A DNA stretch of 64,000 bases from positions 434,001 through 498,000 of the forward strand of contig NZ_JBFAKK010000004.1 of assembly GCF_040655735.1 (NCBI RefSeq), written 5' to 3'. Under the pieces are notes generated by a model. It was not told the DNA's origin, made no database searches, and worked only from the letters and a program-made list of their open reading frames with translations. Source of the DNA: Phytomonospora sp040655735 (GTDB lineage: Bacteria > Actinomycetota > Actinomycetes > Mycobacteriales > Micromonosporaceae). The position numbers were made by a program, and so were the translations under genes. Shown here piece after piece: positions 33,607-41,106 of the stretch (within the stretch, counting starts at the first letter, position 1; every line of letters starts with the position of its first letter).

Positions 33607-34497
33607 ATGACAACGCAAGCGATCCCGCGCAGGCGGCGTCGGCCCGGCGGCCCGTACCCGCTGTGGTTCTACCTTCCCGGCGCGGTCGTCTACGGCGTGC
33701 TCTTCCTCGCGCCGACCTTCGCCTCCTTCTACTTCAGCCTCACCCGGTGGAGCATCTTCGACCACTCCTTCATCGGCTTCGACAACTTCGTCCAGTTCTT
33801 CCAGGAGCCCGCGCTGGTCAAGGGTTTCACCAACACCTTCGTCTACGCCGTGGTCACCTCGGTGTCGAAAGTGGTCCTGGGCTTCGGCCTCGCCGTCCTG
33901 CTGACGTCGCGGATCGTCGCCAGGGGATACCTGCGCTCGGTGGTGTTCTTTCCCGTGCTGGTGTCCACGATCGGCGTCGGCCTCACCTTCACCGTGCTGA
34001 TGAACCCCGACACCGGCCTGATCAACCGATCGCTGGCCCTGCTCGGCGTCGAAGGCCCGGGCTGGCTGACCGACCCCTCGCTGGCGCTGCTGTCGGTGGC
34101 GATGGTCGACGTGTGGAAGGGCGTCGGGCTGGCCACCCTCATCTACATCGCCGGGATCGTGTCGATCCCGCAGGAGTACTTCGAGGCGGCGCGGGTCGAC
34201 GGCGCCGGCTCGATGGGCGTGCTGCGCCACGTCATGATCCCGCTGGCGCGCCCGGCGACGGTCACCGTGATCATCCTGTCGCTGATCGGCGGGCTGCGCT
34301 CCTTCGACCTGGTGTGGGCGATGACCCGCGGCGGGCCCGGGTTCACCTCCGACGTCACCGCCTCGGTGATCTACAAGCAGTACCAGGCGGGCTTCTACGG
34401 GCTGTCCACCGCGGGCAACGTGGTCCTGTTCGTGGTCGTCACCGCCATCGTGGTGCCGCTGTTCTGGTTCCTCAACCGCAAGGAGGTCGAGCGATGA
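33607..34497 (+). CDS. ABC sugar importer permease 1 (MalF-like)
   Basis: 296-aa inner-membrane permease with six transmembrane helices, the first from LWFYLPGAVVYGVLFLAPTF. The EAA coupling loop reads EYFEAARVDGAGSMGVLRHVMIPLARP. It pairs with the next gene to form the channel of a CUT1-type importer. The start follows GAGAGGGAAACG, and the last four bases overlap the next start. Substrate assigned as rhamnose or rhamno-oligosaccharide from context only. Confidence 0.94.
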   Translation: MTTQAIPRRRRRPGGPYPLWFYLPGAVVYGVLFLAPTFASFYFSLTRWSIFDHSFIGFDNFVQFFQEPALVKGFTNTFVYAVVTSVSKVVLGFGLAVLLTSRIVARGYLRSVVFFPVLVSTIGVGLTFTVLMNPDTGLINRSLALLGVEGPGWLTDPSLALLSVAMVDVWKGVGLATLIYIAGIVSIPQEYFEAARVDGAGSMGVLRHVMIPLARPATVTVIILSLIGGLRSFDLVWAMTRGGPGFTSDVTASVIYKQYQAGFYGLSTAGNVVLFVVVTAIVVPLFWFLNRKEVER

Positions 34498-35330
34498 CCG
34501 GCCGCCGCAACAAGAACAACCACTGGCTGAGCACCGTGGCGATCGTGGTGTCGACGGTCGTGTTCGTCGTCCCCTTCGCGTTCATCGCGCTGACCGCCGT
34601 CAAGGACCAGTCGCAGGCCGCCGAGCTCGACTTCTCCTGGCCGCGCAACTTCCAGTTCGTCGAGAACCTCGTCGCCGTGGTCGAGGCGCGCGACTACATG
34701 CTCATCATCGCCTTCATCAACAGCACCGTCCTGACCGTGTGCAGCGTGGCCCTGATGGTCCTGCTGTCGGCGATGATCGCCTACGTGCTGGCGCGGCGGC
34801 GCAGTCGCTGGAACGGGCTGGTGAACTTCCTGGTGCTGTCGGGGCTCATCATCCCGCCGGCGGTCGTGCCGACCATCTGGGTCCTGCAGGGCCTCGGACT
34901 CTTCCGGACGATGCCCGGCCTGATCCTGGTCGAGGTCGCCTTCGGCATGTCCTTCAGCATCATGCTGTTCCGCGCCTTCGTCTCGACGGTTCCCCGTGAA
35001 CTCGACGAGGCAGCGACGCTCGACGGCGCCGGACCGGTGCGGCTGTTCTTCCGGGTCATCCTGCCGCTGCTGCGGCCGGTGGCGATCACCGTGGTCGTCG
35101 TGCAGTCGGTGACGGTCTTCAACGACTTCACCAACCCGCTGTACTTCCTGCCCGGCGACGACAACGCCACCGTGCAGCTGACCCTCTACAACTTCCAGAG
35201 CCAGCTCGGCACGCGCTACAACCTGCTGTTCACCAACATCCTGCTGATCACCATCCCGCCCCTGCTGATGTTCCTGTTCTTCAACCGGCGCATCGTGGCC
35301 GGCATGACGGCCGGGGCGATCAAGGGATGA
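34494..35330 (+). CDS. ABC sugar importer permease 2 (MalG-like)
   Basis: 278-aa partner permease with six transmembrane helices and the EAA loop RELDEAATLDGAGPVRLFFRVILPLLRP. The periplasmic loop after helix 1 (KDQSQAAELDFSWPRNFQFVENL) is typical MalG. It overlaps the preceding permease by 4 bases. The stop lies 4 bases from the stop of the convergent LacI gene, with no room for a separate terminator. Confidence 0.94.
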   Translation: MTGRRNKNNHWLSTVAIVVSTVVFVVPFAFIALTAVKDQSQAAELDFSWPRNFQFVENLVAVVEARDYMLIIAFINSTVLTVCSVALMVLLSAMIAYVLARRRSRWNGLVNFLVLSGLIIPPAVVPTIWVLQGLGLFRTMPGLILVEVAFGMSFSIMLFRAFVSTVPRELDEAATLDGAGPVRLFFRVILPLLRPVAITVVVVQSVTVFNDFTNPLYFLPGDDNATVQLTLYNFQSQLGTRYNLLFTNILLITIPPLLMFLFFNRRIVAGMTAGAIKG

Positions 35331-35334
35331 GTAC

Positions 35335-36363
35335 CTACGCCGGGCGCGACGGCTCGCTGGACCTGCGCACCACCAGTTCGGGGTCGAAGAGGGTGCGGCG
35401 ATGCTGATGCCCGGCGTCCTCGACCTCTTCGAGCAGCAGCTGGGCGGCGGTCCGGCCGAGCAGTTCGCGCGGCTGCCGCACCGAGGACAGCGGCACGGCC
35501 GCCGCCGCAGCGAACTCGATGTCGTCGTAGCCGACGATCGCCATGTCCTCGGGGACGCGAAGGCCGCGCGTGATCAGCTCCTGGAGTACGCCGAGGGCGA
35601 GCAGGTCGTTGGCGCAGAACACCGCCGTCGGCCGCTCTCCGGGCGCGATCGCGGCCAGTTCGGCGGCGGCCTTGCGGCCCGCGGCCACGGTCAGGTTGGC
35701 GGTGTCGACGACCGTCAGCCGGGCCGGCGGGTTCTCGGCGGCGAACTCGGCGAGGGCGGCCGTCGTGCCCTGGTGCCGGTCGCTCACCTGGGGCAGGGTG
35801 AGCGGCCCGCCGGCGAAGGCGATGTGCCGGTGCCCGGTGCGCAGCAGGTGCTCGGCGGCGAGCTGGCCGCCGAGCACGTCGTTGACCGAGACCGAGCAGA
35901 AGGCGCCCCGGCCGGCGCCCCGGTCGACGAGCACGACCGGGATCCCGTGCCGCGACAGCCGTTCGAGGCGCGCGGTGGACGACGTGCCGACTGGGGTGAT
36001 GAGCAGGCCCTGGACGCGTTGCTGTTCGAGCATCTCCAGCAGGCGTTCCTCGCGGGCCGGGCTCTCGCCGCTGTTGCAGACGATGAGCATGCTGCCGGCG
36101 GCCTCGACCGTCTCCTCGGCTCCCCGGGTGACGTCGGTGAAGAAGGGGTTGCCGCCGTCGAGGACCACGATGGCGACGGTGCGGCTGCGTCCGGCGCGAA
36201 GCTGGCGGGCGGAGTCGTTGCGCACGTAGCCCAGTTCGGCGATGGCCTTGAGCACACGCTCGCGGTTCTCCGGCGTGACCTTCTCGGGACGGTTCAGCAC
36301 GTTGCTGACGGTGCCGAGCGAGACTCCGGCACGCCGAGCCACCTCTTTGATGCTGGCCGTCAT
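35335..36363 (-). CDS. LacI-family repressor of the rhamnose locus
   Basis: 342-aa regulator. The N-terminal HTH is MTASIKEVARRAGVSLGTVS followed by NVLNRPEKVTPENRERVLKAIAELGYVRN, including the hinge helix SARQLRAG. The periplasmic-binding-like ligand domain shows VAIVVLDGGNPFFTDVTRGAEE, VLVDRGAGRGAFCSVSVNDVLGG and MAIVGYDDIEFAAAAAVPLSSV. Lying between the importer operon and the isomerase operon, it is the only LacI protein in the window and the obvious reader of the three TGAAWCGTTTCA sites. Rhamnose, rhamnulose or its phosphate is the likely inducer. GGAAGGCGG precedes the ATG at 36363. It diverges from the isomerase gene. Confidence 0.92.
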   Translation of the reverse strand: MTASIKEVARRAGVSLGTVSNVLNRPEKVTPENRERVLKAIAELGYVRNDSARQLRAGRSRTVAIVVLDGGNPFFTDVTRGAEETVEAAGSMLIVCNSGESPAREERLLEMLEQQRVQGLLITPVGTSSTARLERLSRHGIPVVLVDRGAGRGAFCSVSVNDVLGGQLAAEHLLRTGHRHIAFAGGPLTLPQVSDRHQGTTAALAEFAAENPPARLTVVDTANLTVAAGRKAAAELAAIAPGERPTAVFCANDLLALGVLQELITRGLRVPEDMAIVGYDDIEFAAAAAVPLSSVRQPRELLGRTAAQLLLEEVEDAGHQHRRTLFDPELVVRRSSEPSRPA

Positions 36364-36458
36364 GGCCGCCTTCCGATCCTCGCTCGCAGACGCGCGGCGT
36401 TACGCCTCGTCGACTATTGACCGCCAACTTTCCGGCTGTTAGCTTATACGACGTTTGA

Positions 36459-36470
36459 TGAAACGTTTCA
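36459..36470. promoter_or_regulatory. rhamnose-locus LacI operator 3 (isomerase operon / repressor)
   Basis: TGAAACGTTTCA, a perfect 12-bp palindrome, 19 bases before the isomerase ATG and in the 126-bp space shared with the divergent repressor gene. It could control both. A -35-like TTGACC lies at 36417, with TTATAC at 36444, though at a poor spacing of 21. Confidence 0.82.
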
Positions 36471-36489
36471 CTGCCGCTTTGGAGTAGAC

Positions 36490-37647
36490 ATGGCCGATCC
36501 CGCCCCCGCCTTGCGAACGCAGCAGATCGAAACCCCCTCCTGGGCCTATGCCAACTCCGGCACCCGCTTCCGCGTGTTCCCCCAGCGCGGTGTCCCGCGT
36601 GACCCCTTCGAGAAGATCGCCGACGCCGCGGTCGTACATCGTTTCACCGGTGTCGCGCCGAGCGTGGCGCTCCACATCCCGTGGGACCGCGTCGAGGACT
36701 ACACCGTGCTGGCAGCCTTCGCCGCAGAGCAGGGCGTGCGCCTGGGAACCATCAACGCCAACGTCTTCCAGGACGTCGACTACATGCTCGGCAGCGTCAC
36801 GCACCCCGACCCGGCCGTCCGCCGCAAGGCTCTCGGCCACCTGCTGGAATGCGTCGACATCATGGACGCCACCGGCTCGGCCGACCTCAAACTCTGGTTC
36901 GCCGACGGCACCAACTATCCCGGCCAGGACGACATCCGCGCCCGGCAGGACCGGCTGGCCGAGGCGCTGGAGGCCGTCTACGCGCGGCTCGGCGAGGGAC
37001 AGCGCATGCTGCTGGAGTACAAGCTCTTCGAACCGGCCTTCTACGCCACCGACGTGCCCGACTGGGGCACGGCGTACATGCACTGCGCACAGCTGGGGGA
37101 GCGCGCCCAGGTCGTCATCGACACCGGCCACCACGCGCCGGGGACCAACATCGAGTTCATCGTCGCGGTGCTCCTGCGCGCGGGCAAGCTCGGCGGCTTC
37201 GACTTCAACTCCCGCTTCTACGCCGACGACGACCTCATGGCCGGCGCCGCCGACCCCTTCCAGCTGTTTCGGATCATGAACGAGATCGTCGCCGCCGACG
37301 CCCTCGACCCGGCCGCCGGCATCGCCTTCATGCTCGACCAGTGCCACAACATCGAGCCGAAGATCGCCGCGATCATCCGCTCGGTCATGAACGTGCAGGA
37401 GGCGACGGCCAAGGCCCTGCTCGTCGACCGCGACGCGCTGGCCTCGGCGCAGGGGTCCGGCGACGTGCTCGGCGCCAACGCGGTCGTCATGGACGCCTAC
37501 AACACCGACGTGCGGCCCCTTCTGGCGCAGGTTCGGGCCGACATGGGCCTCGACCCCGACCCGATCGCCGCCTACCACCGCTCGGGCTACTTCGAACGGG
37601 TCCGCGACGAGCGCGCCGAAGGCGCCCAGGCCGGATGGGGCGCGTGA
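36490..37647 (+). CDS. rhaI: L-rhamnose isomerase
   Basis: 385-aa TIM-barrel aldose-ketose isomerase converting L-rhamnose to L-rhamnulose with a divalent metal, first step of the pathway. The actinobacterial/Pseudomonas-type sequence shows WAYANSGTRFRVF, VALHIPWDRVEDY, INANVFQDVDYMLGSVTHPD, LKLWFADGTNYPGQDD, then metal-site strands LLEYKLFEPAFYATDVPDWGTAY, VIDTGHHAPGTNIEFIV, GFDFNSRFYADDDLMAG and MLDQCHNIEPKI. It differs from the enteric RhaA family. The ATG follows TTGGAG. First gene of a three-gene catabolic operon under operator 3. Confidence 0.94.
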   Translation: MADPAPALRTQQIETPSWAYANSGTRFRVFPQRGVPRDPFEKIADAAVVHRFTGVAPSVALHIPWDRVEDYTVLAAFAAEQGVRLGTINANVFQDVDYMLGSVTHPDPAVRRKALGHLLECVDIMDATGSADLKLWFADGTNYPGQDDIRARQDRLAEALEAVYARLGEGQRMLLEYKLFEPAFYATDVPDWGTAYMHCAQLGERAQVVIDTGHHAPGTNIEFIVAVLLRAGKLGGFDFNSRFYADDDLMAGAADPFQLFRIMNEIVAADALDPAAGIAFMLDQCHNIEPKIAAIIRSVMNVQEATAKALLVDRDALASAQGSGDVLGANAVVMDAYNTDVRPLLAQVRADMGLDPDPIAAYHRSGYFERVRDERAEGAQAGWGA

Positions 37648-37648
37648 C

Positions 37649-39673
37649 GTGACCGCCGTCGACGACCTCATCGCACGCTCGCACCGGCTCGGCGCCGACC
37701 CGAGCACCACCAACTACGCCGGCGGGAACACCTCCGCCAAAGGCGAGGCGACCGACCCGGTCACCGGCCGGCCCATTCCGCTGATGTGGGTCAAGGGCTC
37801 CGGGGGAGACCTCGGCACGCTCACCCCGGGCGGTCTGGCCGCGCTGCGGCTCGACCGCCTTCGCGCGCTGACCGACGTCTATCCCGGCGTCGAGGCCGAG
37901 GACGACATGGTCGCCCTCCTCGACCACTGCCTCCACGGCCGTGGAGGCGCCGCGCCCTCCATCGACACGGCCATGCACGCACTCCTCGACGCCGTCCACG
38001 TCGACCACCTCCACCCCGACGCCGGAATCGCCATCGCCACGGCCGCCGACGGCCCGCGACTGACCCGGGAGATATTCGGCGAGCGGGTCGCCTGGGTGCC
38101 CTGGCGCCGTCCCGGCTTTCAGCTCGGCCTCGACATCGCCGCCGTACAGCGCGACAATCCGCGCGCGATCGGCTGCATCCTCGGCGGTCACGGGATAACC
38201 GCTTGGGGCGATACCAGCGAGGCATGCGAGGCCAACTCCCGCGAGATCATCGCCACCGCCACGGCCCACATCCGCGAGCACGGCGCGCCCGAGCCCTTCG
38301 GCCCGGTCGTCCACCCGCCGCTCGCCGACGCCGAGCGCCGCGCGCGGGCCGCGGCCCTGATGCCGGTGCTGCGCGGGCTCGCCTCGACCGACCGCGCCCA
38401 GGTCGGGCACTACGACGGCGGCGACGTGATCCTCGACTTCCTCGCCCGTGAGCGGATGCCGGAACTGGCCGAGCGCGGCACCTCGTGCCCCGATCACTTC
38501 CTGCGCACGAAGGTCCGGCCCATGGTCGTCGACCTGCCCCCCGACGCCGAGTTCGATGAGGTCGTGGCCAGGGTCCGCGAACTGCACGAGACCTACCGGG
38601 CCGAATACCGGGCCTATTACGAGCGCCACGCCGATCCGGCGAGCCCGCCCATGCGCGGCGCCGATCCGGCGATCGTCCTCGTGCCCGGCGTCGGCATGTT
38701 CAGCTTCGGCCGCGACAAGCAGACCGCCCGCGTCGCCGGCGAGTTCTACCTCAACGCCGTCAACGTGATGCGCGGCGCCGAGGCGATCTCGGCCTACGCG
38801 CCGATCGGCGAGGCCGAGAAGTTCCGCATCGAATACTGGGAACTGGAGGAGGCCAAGCTCCGCAGGATGCCCGCGCCCGCTCCGCTGGCCACGCGCGTCG
38901 CCTTCGTCACCGGAGCCGGGTCGGGGATCGGCAGGGCCATCGCCCACCGCCTGGCGGCCGAAGGCGCCCGCGTCGTCGTCGCCGACCGCGACGGTGACTC
39001 CGCGCGCGAGGTCGCCGCCCAGATCGGCGGAGCCGACAGGGCCGTCGCCGTGACGGCCGACGTGACGGACGCCGCGCAGATCGCCCGGGCCTTCGAGGAG
39101 GCGGTCCTCGCCTTCGGGGGCGTCGACCTCGTCGTCAACAACGCCGGCCTGTCGATCTCCAAGCCGCTGCTGGAGACCAGCGAGGCCGACTGGGACCTCC
39201 AGCACGACGTCATGGCCAAAGGCTCCTTCCTGGTCGCCCGGGAGGCCGCCCGCGTCATGATCGCCCAGGGCATGGCCGGCGACATCGTCTACATCGCCTC
39301 GAAGAACGCGGTCTTCGCCGGGCCGGACAACATCGCCTACAGTGCCGCCAAGGCCGACCAGGCCCACCAGGTCCGGCTGCTCGCCGCCGAACTCGGCGAG
39401 CACGGCATCCGCGTCAACGGCGTCAACCCCGACGGGATCGTGCGGGGCTCGGGGATCTTCGCCGGCGGTTGGGGCGCGCAGCGCGCCGCCGTGTACGGCG
39501 TGCCCGAGGAGGAGCTGGGCGCCTTCTACGCCAAGCGCACGATCCTGAGAAAGGAGGTCCTTCCCGAGCATGTCGCCAACGCGGTGTTCGCGCTGACCGC
39601 GGGGGACCTGTCGCACACCACCGGACTGCTCGTCCCGGTCGACGCCGGCGTCGCCGCGGCGTTCCTGCGGTGA
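37649..39673 (+). CDS. rhaD: bifunctional rhamnulose-1-phosphate aldolase / lactaldehyde-type short-chain dehydrogenase
   Basis: 674-aa fusion. Residues 1-about 400 form a class II aldolase (DLIARSHRLGADPSTTNYAGGNTSAKG; metal His in HVDHLHPDAG and LGGHGITAWG), splitting rhamnulose-1-phosphate into DHAP and L-lactaldehyde. Residues about 415-674 form a classical SDR: VAFVTGAGSGIGRAIAHRL (GxxxGxG), NNAGLS, and Tyr564 in YSAAK. This half would oxidise or reduce the lactaldehyde product in the same polypeptide. The aldolase-dehydrogenase order is the known RhaE/RhaW-type fusion. GTG start 2 bases after the isomerase stop; its own stop overlaps the kinase start. Confidence 0.93.
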   Translation: MTAVDDLIARSHRLGADPSTTNYAGGNTSAKGEATDPVTGRPIPLMWVKGSGGDLGTLTPGGLAALRLDRLRALTDVYPGVEAEDDMVALLDHCLHGRGGAAPSIDTAMHALLDAVHVDHLHPDAGIAIATAADGPRLTREIFGERVAWVPWRRPGFQLGLDIAAVQRDNPRAIGCILGGHGITAWGDTSEACEANSREIIATATAHIREHGAPEPFGPVVHPPLADAERRARAAALMPVLRGLASTDRAQVGHYDGGDVILDFLARERMPELAERGTSCPDHFLRTKVRPMVVDLPPDAEFDEVVARVRELHETYRAEYRAYYERHADPASPPMRGADPAIVLVPGVGMFSFGRDKQTARVAGEFYLNAVNVMRGAEAISAYAPIGEAEKFRIEYWELEEAKLRRMPAPAPLATRVAFVTGAGSGIGRAIAHRLAAEGARVVVADRDGDSAREVAAQIGGADRAVAVTADVTDAAQIARAFEEAVLAFGGVDLVVNNAGLSISKPLLETSEADWDLQHDVMAKGSFLVAREAARVMIAQGMAGDIVYIASKNAVFAGPDNIAYSAAKADQAHQVRLLAAELGEHGIRVNGVNPDGIVRGSGIFAGGWGAQRAAVYGVPEEELGAFYAKRTILRKEVLPEHVANAVFALTAGDLSHTTGLLVPVDAGVAAAFLR

Positions 39674-41100
39674 GCACCGTGCGAGTCGCCGCGGTCGATC
39701 TGGGCGCGTCCGGCGGGCGCGTCGTCCGCGCGGAGGTCGGCGACGGTGTGCTGGATCTGGCCGAGGCGCACCGCTTCGGCAACACGCCGGTGCGCGTCGG
39801 CGGCACGCTCCACTGGGACGTGCTGGGTCTCTACCGGGAGACGGTCGACGGTCTGCGGCGGGCCGGGACCCTCGACGGGATCGGCATCGACGCCTGGGCC
39901 GTCGACTTCGGCCTGCTCGACTCCACCGGCGCGCTGCTGGGCAACCCGGTGCACTACCGCGACGCCCGCACCGACGACGTCTGGCACGGGGCGCGCGAGC
40001 GGCTGGGCGACGAGCGCCTGTACGGCGTCACCGGTCTCCAGCAGATGCCGTTCAACACGCTCTACCAGCTCACGGCGATGGCGGGAACGCCGCAGCTCGC
40101 CGCCGCCGAGCGGCTGCTGCTCATCCCGGACCTGCTCGCCTACTGGCTGACCGGGACGATCGGCGCGGAGCACACCAACGCCTCGACCACGCAGCTCTAC
40201 GACGTGCGGCGGCGGGCCTGGGCGACCGGCCTGGCCGAGGAGGCGGGAATCCGGCCGTCGCTGCTGCCGTCGCTGAGGGAGCCGGGCACCACCGTCGGGC
40301 CGGTCGTGGCCTCGGTGGAGCTGCCGGGCGAGCCGCAGGTCATCGCCGTCGGGTCCCACGACACCGCCTCGGCGGTGGTCGCGGTCCCCGCCGCCGACGA
40401 GCGCTTCGCCTACATCTCCTGCGGCACCTGGTCGCTGGTGGGCGTCGAGCTGGACGCGCCGATCCTGACCGACGCCGGGCAGGCGGCGAACTTCACCAAC
40501 GAGGGCGGGGTCGACGGGACCATCCGTTACCTCCGCAACGTCATGGGCCTGTGGCTGGTGCAGGAGTCCATGCGCGCTTGGGGGGAGACCGACGTCGCCG
40601 CCCTCGTGCGCGCCGCCGCCGCGGAGCCCGCCTTCGGCTCGCTCGTCGACCCCGACGACCCGGCCTTCTTGCCGCCGGGCGACATGCCGGGGCGCATCCG
40701 CGCGGCCTGCCGGGAAACGGGCCAGCCCGCGCCGGTGACGCCCGCCGCCGTCCTGCGGTGCGTCCTGGAGAGCCTGGCCCTGGCCCACCGCCGGGCCGTG
40801 CGGCAGGCACAGGCGCTGTCGGGGAAGGACGTCGACGTCGTGCACATCGTCGGCGGCGGTTCCCGCAACTCCCTGCTGTGCCAGCTGACCGCCGACGCCT
40901 GCGGGTTGCCTGTCCTCGCCGGTCCCGCCGAGGCGACCGCGCTGGGGAACGTATTGGTTCAGGCTCGCGCGCTCGGGGCCGTCGCCGGTGACCTCACCGC
41001 GCTGCGGGCGTTGGTGCGCGGTTCCCAGGCCCTCGTGCGGTATGAGCCGCGCGGTGACGCTGCGGCCTGGGACCGTGCCGAACGGCGGGTGTGGTCCTGA
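39670..41100 (+). CDS. rhaB: rhamnulokinase
   Basis: 476-aa FGGY-family sugar kinase phosphorylating L-rhamnulose. N-terminal ATPase strand AAVDLGASGGRVVRAEVGDG and the GIGIDAWAVDFGLLDSTGALLGNPVHYRDART block define RhaB. YISCGTWSLVGVELDAPILTD, NFTNEGGVDGTIRYLRNVMGLWL and the C-terminal IVGGGSRNSLLCQLTADACGLPVLAGPAEATALGN (adenosine site) complete the fold. GTG start at 39670 overlaps the preceding stop (GTGA), giving translational coupling. Last gene of the operon. Confidence 0.95.
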   Translation: MSTVRVAAVDLGASGGRVVRAEVGDGVLDLAEAHRFGNTPVRVGGTLHWDVLGLYRETVDGLRRAGTLDGIGIDAWAVDFGLLDSTGALLGNPVHYRDARTDDVWHGARERLGDERLYGVTGLQQMPFNTLYQLTAMAGTPQLAAAERLLLIPDLLAYWLTGTIGAEHTNASTTQLYDVRRRAWATGLAEEAGIRPSLLPSLREPGTTVGPVVASVELPGEPQVIAVGSHDTASAVVAVPAADERFAYISCGTWSLVGVELDAPILTDAGQAANFTNEGGVDGTIRYLRNVMGLWLVQESMRAWGETDVAALVRAAAAEPAFGSLVDPDDPAFLPPGDMPGRIRAACRETGQPAPVTPAAVLRCVLESLALAHRRAVRQAQALSGKDVDVVHIVGGGSRNSLLCQLTADACGLPVLAGPAEATALGNVLVQARALGAVAGDLTALRALVRGSQALVRYEPRGDAAAWDRAERRVWS

Positions 41101-41106
41101 GGGCCC

